From assembly GCA_044433365.1 (NCBI GenBank), contig JAWXTR010000048.1, forward strand, positions 1 through 21,173: a stretch of 21,173 bases of DNA, given 5' to 3'. The translations under genes were made by a program, and so were the position numbers. Positions 16,103 to 21,173 of this stretch are shown here, one piece after another (the first letter of the stretch is position 1; every line of letters begins with the position of its first letter). Source of the DNA: CAMQVM01 sp044433365. Its GTDB lineage: Bacteria; Bacteroidota; Bacteroidia; Bacteroidales; Rikenellaceae. Under the pieces are notes generated by a model. It was not told where the DNA came from, did no database searches, and saw only the letters and a program-made list of their open reading frames with translations.

Positions 16103-16254
16103 GTAGAGACGTTGGGTCTTGGCGGTTTGCAACCAAAGCACAGCAGTAGAGACGTAGCCCTGCTACGTCTAAGATCGAAGCACAGCAGTAGAGACGTAGC
16201 CCTGCTACGCCTAAGATCGAAGCACAGCAGTAGAGACGTAGCCCTGCTACGTCT
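16103..16254 (+). repeat. 42-bp tandem repeat array of palindromic units
   Basis: Units begin at 16146, 16188 and 16230, exactly 42 bases apart, each starting GTAGAGACGTAGCCCTGCTA. The second unit has one T to C change at the end of its palindrome. The 17-bp linker AAGATCGAAGCACAGCA separates units 1-2 and 2-3 unchanged. A degenerate fourth unit precedes them at 16103-16145, sharing GTAGAGACGT and AAGCACAGCA. Each unit can form a hairpin AGACGTAG/CTACGTCT. Confidence 0.95.
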
Positions 16255-16371
16255 AAAATCGAATTTTGCACAGCAAAAAGAGCAAACAAAAGCAAACAAA
16301 AATTGGATTTGACAAGCCAAATCCAAACCCAGACGTAGCAGGGCTACGTCTCTACAACTGAGCCACAAATT
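16223..16371 (-). repeat. REPIN-like palindromic element, copy 2 (downstream of the LacI-type gene, inverted)
   Basis: Reverse complement of the element at 14664-14810, with termini at 16230-16254 and 16331-16355. The centre is diverged and carries a short direct repeat (AGCAAACAAA twice at 16281-16300). Its left terminus is also the third unit of the 42-bp array, so the array looks like amplification of one end of the element. Confidence 0.9.
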
Positions 16372-16433
16372 TTTATTCTAAACTGTTACTTTATATATAA
16401 GCGTCTTATCTGTTTTAGGTATATTTAGCAGCT

Positions 16434-16454
16434 TATTTTCTCTTAGTAAGAGAA
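16434..16454 (+). repeat. left inverted repeat of the putative inverton
   Basis: 21 bases, exactly complementary in reverse to 16612-16632. The inner 17 bases (16438-16454) form a palindrome centred on G16446. Identity ends at once outside (16433) and inside (16455). Confidence 0.95.
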
Positions 16455-16467
16455 GTACTCTTTTGTA

Positions 16468-16498
16468 CAAATATACTTACTTTTAGTTAATTAACAAA
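16468..16498 (-). promoter_or_regulatory. promoter inside the invertible segment, facing away from the lipoprotein gene
   Basis: On the minus strand, TTTG (16495-16498), 19 bases, TATATTTG (16468-16475): both boxes and the spacing match the Bacteroidota housekeeping consensus. Predicted start near 16461, transcribing left through the palindrome array towards the 3' end of the LacI-type gene. After inversion the -7 box would map to 16591-16598, with a start near 16605 and a leader of about 44 bases to the ATG at 16649. No comparable rightward promoter was found between 16455 and 16640; TACATTTA and TATTTTTC are near matches to the -7 box without a -33 TTTG. Confidence 0.65.
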
Positions 16499-16611
16499 TT
16501 TTTATAACAGTATTTTTCATTTTTCTTGCATTAAGTTCGAGGATTGTTTTTTTAAAAAACCCAAAAAAACTGCGTTACAACACCCTCAAAGGCGTTTTTT
16601 TACATTTAGAT

Positions 16612-16632
16612 TTCTCTTACTAAGAGAAAATA
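16612..16632 (-). repeat. right inverted repeat of the putative inverton
   Basis: Partner of 16434-16454. Its palindromic core (16612-16628) is centred on C16620. It ends 16 bases before the lipoprotein start codon, so it would lie in the mRNA leader and could form a small hairpin there. Confidence 0.95.
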
Positions 16633-16648
16633 GCAAATAAATAAAACT

Positions 16649-19600
16649 ATGAGAAAATTTTTATCAAAATTACTACTTTTTTCATCAATAATTTTAACAG
16701 TTATTGGGTGTCAAAAAGATGAATTAGCAAGTCAGATTTTAGATGGTACAAGCACTATTTTACGTGCTACAGTAGATGTAGCAGCCGATACTAAAATGAG
16801 TTTTACCGATAATAGCAATATAATTAATATTGCTTGGGAGGTAGACGATGAGTTTACTCTTTACGATGCTGAAGGTGCTCTTTTGGGAAACTTAAAATGT
16901 ATTAGTGTTGATAATAGCGGCGTGGGCGAATTTGCAATTACTCAGTCACTATCTACTGGTGCAAATTATACCGCTATCTACCCTGCCTCAACAGCTGAAA
17001 CTCTTGATGCGGCAAAGACAGAAAAAATAGATTATCTTTTAGAGCAAGATGGGAGCAAAATAGACAATCTAAGCGATGCTTGTTATATGTTATCAGAGTT
17101 TTCATATAGCCAAAATGGCTCTATTAGTTTTACTCATCAGCTCTCTGTTATGACTTTTACATTTACACCTACAGCAGCCATTACTAAATTAGATTTTAAA
17201 GATGGTGAAAATGATACGTATGTAGTAAAAAACCTTTCTTGTGAGGCTAATGAGGAATATACAACCTACATTATGATTAACCCTACTAAAAGTGAAGATA
17301 TAAACGAAGATAAAGCAACTGAGCGCACGCTATCATTTACATTATACAATGGCGAAGATATCTGTAGCAGCTACGCAACTCAAAGCACAGTAGCCTTTAT
17401 AGCAGGTTATAATTACACCTCTCCATTCTCAACTTTAGATGGAATAGATCTTTCAAGCAATGTAGGAACAGCAGAAAATCCTATTAAAATTTCTACAGCC
17501 CAAGAGTTATATGCCATAATGAGCTTAATCAACAACTATCCAGAAGATTATAGTGATTTGTATTATGAGGTATCTGCTGATATTGACCTTAGTAAAACTG
17601 ATCTAAAAAGTGTTACCAAAACATCAGAGACCACAATATCGACCAATTTCACCCCAATAGGAAGCGAAGCTTATCCATTTAAAGGTGTATTTAACGGCAA
17701 TGGACATACAATTTCGGGTCTATCTATTACCTGTGATGATGCTTTTGCAGGCTTCTTCGGATATACGGATGGTGCTATTATCAAAAATCTCACAATTAAT
17801 GGTACTATTTCGAGCAGCGCAACCGATAGTAGCGTAGGTGGTATTGTGGCTATTGCGCAAAACGAAACTTTGATTATAAATTGTAGCAGCAATGTAACTG
17901 TTAGTGGTGGAAATGCTGGCGGTATTGTCGGCACTATTACCGATTCATCTGTTGTAAACAGCTTTAACGAGGGTGTAGTCGATGGTAGTAGCAATAGTGG
18001 TGGTATTGTAGGGGCAACTGGCGAAAGTGCAACAAATACCTCTACTGAGATTATCAACTGTGTTAATAAAGCTGAGGTAACAGGTAGTAATAGTGGTGCA
18101 ATTTCGGGTGGTGGTACTACTGAAAACGATATTACTGTTACTGATTGTTATTATGATGAAGAGAAATACACAAAAGATAGCAGTAGTAACGTAGGTGAAG
18201 TTACAGGCAAAACAACAGAATATATCGAAAGCGATACTTTTATTAATGAGCTTAATAATAATGTTATTGATTATAATGATAGTGTTGGAAGTGGTGGTGA
18301 AACTGCTGCTGGTTGGGTTGATAGTGACGAAAATTTTGGTTCTGCTTCTAACAACGATGCACCAATTGAAAAAGTGCTTGATATAGAGCTATCAGACGGC
18401 ATATATATTATAAAAACAGCCAATGGTCTAAAAGCCTTTGCAGATCTTATAAATGGTAGTGAAAATAGTGCTAATGCTCTATATTCGGGCGATGGTTTTG
18501 CTACATTTGGCAAAGCCAATCAGAGTATAAATGGTAAATTAACTAATAATATCGACCTTAGTACTATTTGCGGTGCATCTATTAATGATGTAGAGGTTAA
18601 CTGGACTCCGATTTTAGATTATACGGGTACTTTTGATGGTGATTACCATGAGGTTTCGGGGCTTTATATTAATACTGGTAGTTCGAAAAGTGCTCTTTTT
18701 GGAAGTATTTATGGTGCCACTGTTAAAAATATTGGAGTTGATGGTAGCGTATATGGCGGTAGTCATACAGCTGGATTAGTTGGTTATTGTACTAGTAATT
18801 CGACTGTTCAAAATTGTTATAATAAGGCTAGTGTAACTGTATATATTACGAATATTGGTAGTGTTGGTGGTGTAATAGGGCAGATAGATGGCTCCAACTT
18901 AATAATAAACAGCTATAATGCTGGATATATAGATAGTACTGTTGATTATTCAGGCAGCTTAGTAGGGCGTGCATTCGAATCGGGTGGAAAAATTATTAAT
19001 TGTTATAATTTAGCTAATGTTTATAGTGGTGGTTTAGTTGGTCTTAGTTCACCAACTGTAGCCATACCAACAGTGATTACAAATTGCTATAATGTAGGGA
19101 AAAATAACAGTGGAAATTATTGTGCAATTTCTACCTCTACAAACTCTTACTACGCATCAGATACAAGTGGTCAAACTTCTGGTGGAGCAACAAGCATGAC
19201 ACTAGAAGAGATGACATCTGAAAATTTCGTAAACATCTTAAACAACGGAGTTTATGAATATAACAGCTCGTCACCAACTATTGAAGCGTGTGTATGGAAA
19301 GCAGGAGATGATGGTTATCCTACGTTTGATTACGAAAATACAGATGCCACTTACACCTACTTCACTGCTGGGGGTCAGGGAACAGAAAGCGAGCCTTACC
19401 AAATTTCAACAGCCGATGGCATTAACGATCTTTCGGAATTTGTTGCTAGTGGTGAAAGTACTAGTGGGTTATATTTTGAGTTAACCTCTGATATCGACCT
19501 TGGCGGTATTGATAGCTATGGTAATGGTATTGATGAAAATGAATTTACTGCGATAGGTGATAGTGATATTCGTTTCAAAGGCACATTTGATGGTGGAGGA

Positions 19601-20263
19601 TATGAGATTTCGGGGCTTTATATAAATAAAAGTGATGTAAATAACCAAGGCTTATTTGGTGTTATAGATGGTGCTACTATTAAAAATCTTGGTGTTTCAG
19701 GCATTATAACAGGAAATAAATTTACTGGGGCAATAGCTGGAGAAATTTATAATTCTAAAGTTATTGGTTGTTATAATAAGGCAACTATTACAGGTTCTGG
19801 AGATGTAGGGGGTTTGGTTGGATGTATGTACAGTGGTAGTCGCATTACAGGATGTTACAACGTCGGTGATGTAGACAATCTCGCTGATGATACTGTATCA
19901 GGCGGTATTGCTGGAGCAGCAGTCTATACCTGTTATATTACTGCTTGTTATAGCACAGGAAAAATATCTGCAACAAGCGGTGCAGGCGGTATATTAGGAA
20001 AGGATTATCAATCAACCACTACCGTTTCATCATGCTATTGGATAGCAGCGACAGATGGCGATGCTACTTACGGTATAGCAAATAATTCAAGCAATAGTAA
20101 CGCTACAAAACTTGACGATATAATATACTTTTTCAGCAGCGAAGGAGATCCTTGTCCTGCGGAAACAATGAATATCGCAGCTGAAAGCGAAACAGGAGTA
20201 AATGCAACATTTGTAGCAGGTGCTGTAATCGATACCGATACCCCTAAATTATGGTATGAATAG
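16649..20263 (+). CDS. large surface lipoprotein: fimbrillin-like N-domain plus three GLUG-repeat modules
   Basis: A 1204-residue predicted surface protein. The signal peptide ends in a lipobox with Cys21 (TVIGC), and the mature start CQKDE fits the Bacteroidota surface-export motif C-x-K-(D/E)2, so outer-leaflet display is expected. About residues 30-260 resemble fimbrillin/Mfa-like domains (IAWEVDDEFTLYD, then YTAIYPAS). Three related modules follow, from about 272, 580 and 907. Each starts with a PxxI-type edge and a DIDL segment, then F(K/T)G(V/T)F(N/D)G, then GLUG motifs such as GGLVGCMYSGSRITGCYN, and probably folds as a beta-helix. Known relatives are adhesin-like, but no ligand can be read from the sequence. 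There is no T9SS sorting domain and no catalytic motif was recognised. In this copy the only clear promoter upstream points the wrong way, which suggests phase-OFF. Confidence 0.88.
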   Translation: MRKFLSKLLLFSSIILTVIGCQKDELASQILDGTSTILRATVDVAADTKMSFTDNSNIINIAWEVDDEFTLYDAEGALLGNLKCISVDNSGVGEFAITQSLSTGANYTAIYPASTAETLDAAKTEKIDYLLEQDGSKIDNLSDACYMLSEFSYSQNGSISFTHQLSVMTFTFTPTAAITKLDFKDGENDTYVVKNLSCEANEEYTTYIMINPTKSEDINEDKATERTLSFTLYNGEDICSSYATQSTVAFIAGYNYTSPFSTLDGIDLSSNVGTAENPIKISTAQELYAIMSLINNYPEDYSDLYYEVSADIDLSKTDLKSVTKTSETTISTNFTPIGSEAYPFKGVFNGNGHTISGLSITCDDAFAGFFGYTDGAIIKNLTINGTISSSATDSSVGGIVAIAQNETLIINCSSNVTVSGGNAGGIVGTITDSSVVNSFNEGVVDGSSNSGGIVGATGESATNTSTEIINCVNKAEVTGSNSGAISGGGTTENDITVTDCYYDEEKYTKDSSSNVGEVTGKTTEYIESDTFINELNNNVIDYNDSVGSGGETAAGWVDSDENFGSASNNDAPIEKVLDIELSDGIYIIKTANGLKAFADLINGSENSANALYSGDGFATFGKANQSINGKLTNNIDLSTICGASINDVEVNWTPILDYTGTFDGDYHEVSGLYINTGSSKSALFGSIYGATVKNIGVDGSVYGGSHTAGLVGYCTSNSTVQNCYNKASVTVYITNIGSVGGVIGQIDGSNLIINSYNAGYIDSTVDYSGSLVGRAFESGGKIINCYNLANVYSGGLVGLSSPTVAIPTVITNCYNVGKNNSGNYCAISTSTNSYYASDTSGQTSGGATSMTLEEMTSENFVNILNNGVYEYNSSSPTIEACVWKAGDDGYPTFDYENTDATYTYFTAGGQGTESEPYQISTADGINDLSEFVASGESTSGLYFELTSDIDLGGIDSYGNGIDENEFTAIGDSDIRFKGTFDGGGYEISGLYINKSDVNNQGLFGVIDGATIKNLGVSGIITGNKFTGAIAGEIYNSKVIGCYNKATITGSGDVGGLVGCMYSGSRITGCYNVGDVDNLADDTVSGGIAGAAVYTCYITACYSTGKISATSGAGGILGKDYQSTTTVSSCYWIAATDGDATYGIANNSSNSNATKLDDIIYFFSSEGDPCPAETMNIAAESETGVNATFVAGAVIDTDTPKLWYE

Positions 20264-20395
20264 TAAATCTAAAGTAATATCGGATTTCTTAAAAGAATCA
20301 ATAGCACCTTAAAGGGGTCATTTATAAAACCATTATCAGACAATTTACAAAACTATATTTAACACTTTTTAAAAAAAAGTGAACAAAACACGCCA

Positions 20396-20480
20396 TCAGT
20401 GGCTCTTCGAGACCACTGAGCTCACAATTTTCAGAGAAAATTGTGAGGCATATCCGCAAAAGGGGTTTTGCGAATACGCC
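20396..20480. other. three adjacent stem-loops
   Basis: Stem 1: TCAGTGG/CCACTGA at 20396-20419, with an inner CTC/GAG and one bulged A. Stem 2: CTCACAATTTTC-AGA-GAAAATTGTGAG at 20421-20447, 12 perfect pairs. Stem 3: CGCAAAA-GGGG-TTTTGCG at 20455-20472, extended by GGCATAT against ATACGCC with mismatches (20447-20480). None is followed by a T-run on the plus strand, so they are not all ordinary terminators. They could be part of a structured RNA, the 3' end of the lipoprotein mRNA, or ends of a degenerated element. Confidence 0.75.
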
Positions 20481-20484
20481 AAAT

Positions 20485-20529
20485 TAAATTACCCCATTTT
20501 TGCAAACAATGCAAAAATGGGGTAATTTA
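20485..20529. terminator. bidirectional hairpin terminator between convergent genes
   Basis: A 20-bp perfect stem: TAAATTACCCCATTTTTGCA (20485-20504) pairs with 20510-20529 across the loop AACAA. The plus-strand side is followed by TATATATTTTT. AT-rich sequence also follows the minus-strand side. It probably ends both the lipoprotein and aquaporin transcripts. Confidence 0.8.
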
Positions 20530-20615
20530 TATATTTTTAATATCGTGTTGCTCATTAACACAGGAGTTAAATCACGTATTTTAAGGATTTTAACACCAAG
20601 TTCTCAGAATCACAA

Positions 20616-21173
20616 CTATTTTTCAGAGCTGCCAAGAGCCTTCCAAACTGTAGCCGAAAGAGCTGCACCAACAAAAGGAGCAACAATAAACAACCAAAGC
20701 TGAGAAAGTGCTACACCACCTTGGAAAATGGCTGGAGCTATACTACGAGCTGGATTTACCGATGTGCCAGTAACTGGGATACAAACAATGTGAACCAAAA
20801 CAAGAGTCAGACCAATTACTAAGCCTGCAAAATTCGGAGCACCGTTCTCTTTTGCAGTTGTGCCAAGCACTACCAAAACAAAAATAAATGTAAATACAAT
20901 TTCTGAGATAAGAGCAGGCATCATCATGCCCTCTTCAAAGCTATTTGCGCCTGTTCCTTCGACACCCAAACCACTGCTAATAGCGTAAAGGATAGCAGAA
21001 CCAACAAGAGCACCTACAACCTGCGCACCCATGTAGCCTATAGCCTCTTTACCACTCATTCGACCCGACATCCAGACACCTAAAGTGATTGCAGGATTGA
21101 TATGACAACCCGAAACACCGCCTACAGTGTATGCCATAGCGACAACCGACAGACCAAATGCAAAAGCGATAGT
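20616..21173 (-). CDS. aqpZ: aquaporin Z-type water channel (MIP family), 5' end outside the window
   Basis: 185 residues are present. The frame is open to the window edge (TIAFAFGLSVVAMAYTVGG), so the ATG at 21137 is an internal methionine and not the start. By comparison with E. coli AqpZ about 37 N-terminal residues are missing. Both NPA boxes are intact: SGCHINPAIT, and TGTSVNPARS with the selectivity-filter Arg. The His in LVHIV and the Thr before SVNPAR match the water-selective ar/R filter (His174, Thr183 and Arg189 in AqpZ), and no glycerol-facilitator Asp follows the second NPA (ARS, not ARD). It is an inner-membrane tetrameric channel for osmotic water flow. It is convergent with the lipoprotein gene, with a shared terminator at 20485-20529. 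The promoter lies outside the window. Confidence 0.93.
   Translation of the reverse strand, partial: TIAFAFGLSVVAMAYTVGGVSGCHINPAITLGVWMSGRMSGKEAIGYMGAQVVGALVGSAILYAISSGLGVEGTGANSFEEGMMMPALISEIVFTFIFVLVVLGTTAKENGAPNFAGLVIGLTLVLVHIVCIPVTGTSVNPARSIAPAIFQGGVALSQLWLFIVAPFVGAALSATVWKALGSSEK

Larger units (their letters stand above)
16434..16632. promoter_or_regulatory. putative invertible (phase-variable) promoter segment
   Basis: Perfect 21-bp inverted repeats at 16434-16454 and 16612-16632 enclose 157 bases directly upstream of the lipoprotein start codon at 16649. The core of each arm is TTCTCTTA-G-TAAGAGAA on the left and TTCTCTTA-C-TAAGAGAA on the right, palindromes differing only at the centre base, as expected for two oppositely oriented recombination sites. 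The segment holds one good promoter, which points left in this copy. Site-specific inversion of promoter segments by tyrosine or serine recombinases is well established for surface genes of Bacteroidales. No recombinase is encoded in the window. An alternative is a pair of operators for a looping repressor (centres 174 bases apart). Confidence 0.72.
16058..16648. other. 591-bp gene-free region: tandem palindromes plus putative invertible promoter
   Basis: No coding gene is supported. The left half (16103-16371) is a tandem array of 25-bp palindromes fused to a REPIN-like element. The right half (16434-16632) is an inverted-repeat-bounded segment with a leftward promoter. Short frames over the array on both strands translate to internally repetitive peptides and are products of the repeat, not genes. 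Confidence 0.85.
20264..20615. other. 352-bp convergent intergenic region with four consecutive hairpins
   Basis: Lies between the lipoprotein gene (plus) and the aquaporin gene (minus). No coding frame is supported. 20396-20529 is almost wholly palindromic. The flanks, 20264-20395 and 20530-20615, are AT-rich and show nothing recognisable. Confidence 0.8.

Noticed and set aside
16103..16254. Possible CRISPR array
   Set aside because: The units are palindromic and regularly spaced, but the would-be spacers are only 17 bp and identical to each other, and no cas gene is present.
16047..16368. Overlapping open frames on both strands (82, 97 and 66 codons) coding internally repeated peptides
   Set aside because: They coincide exactly with the 42-bp tandem repeats and palindromes, which keep frames open by chance (42 is a multiple of 3). 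No start context, no known domain, and frames open on both strands.
16434..16632. The two palindromes as a pair of LacI-family operators
   Set aside because: Not excluded, but the cores are A/T-rich and centred on a single G or C, lacking the central CG typical of LacI-family operators. The 21-bp identity in inverted orientation, together with the misdirected promoter, fits an inverton better.

Overview
The window is AT-rich DNA from a member of the Bacteroidota, most likely Bacteroidales. This rests on family content (a DUF2723 membrane protein, a Bacteroidota-type TamB, a GLUG/fimbrillin-like lipoprotein whose mature N-terminus CQKDE fits the lipoprotein surface-export signal) and on several upstream regions with the Bacteroidota promoter pattern TTTG-N18..21-TAnnTTTG. 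No rRNA, tRNA, CRISPR array, phage gene or intact transposase was seen.

Layout. 185-3202 (minus): large DUF2723 polytopic membrane protein. 3743-5056 (plus): secreted S37-type serine peptidase, closed by a strong intrinsic terminator at 5091. 5306-11383 (plus): a likely co-oriented transcription unit of beta-carbonic anhydrase, TamB and a lytic transglycosylase with a LysM-like tail; the last two are envelope genes. 11581-14394 (plus): UvrA. 14395-15052: a gene-free stretch of nested repeats. 15053-16057 (plus): a LacI-family regulator enclosed by two inverted copies of a ~148-bp palindromic (REPIN-like) element, the downstream copy fused to a tandem array. 16434-16632: a 157-bp segment bounded by 21-bp perfect inverted repeats directly upstream of a 1204-residue surface lipoprotein (16649-20263). 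20396-20529: four consecutive hairpins between convergent genes. 20616-21173 (minus): aquaporin, cut by the window edge.

Main point. The segment at 16434-16632 has the architecture of a phase-variable invertible promoter. It carries one good promoter (TTTG-N19-TATATTTG), and in this copy that promoter points away from the lipoprotein gene. Inversion would place it about 45 bases before the start codon, facing the gene. As read here the gene looks switched OFF. No recombinase lies in the window, so one would have to act in trans.

A second theme is small repeats. Heptamer-periodic AT-rich arrays (units such as TATAATT, CACAATT, CGTAATT) sit at many gene boundaries, and palindromic REP-like repeats cluster around the regulator gene.
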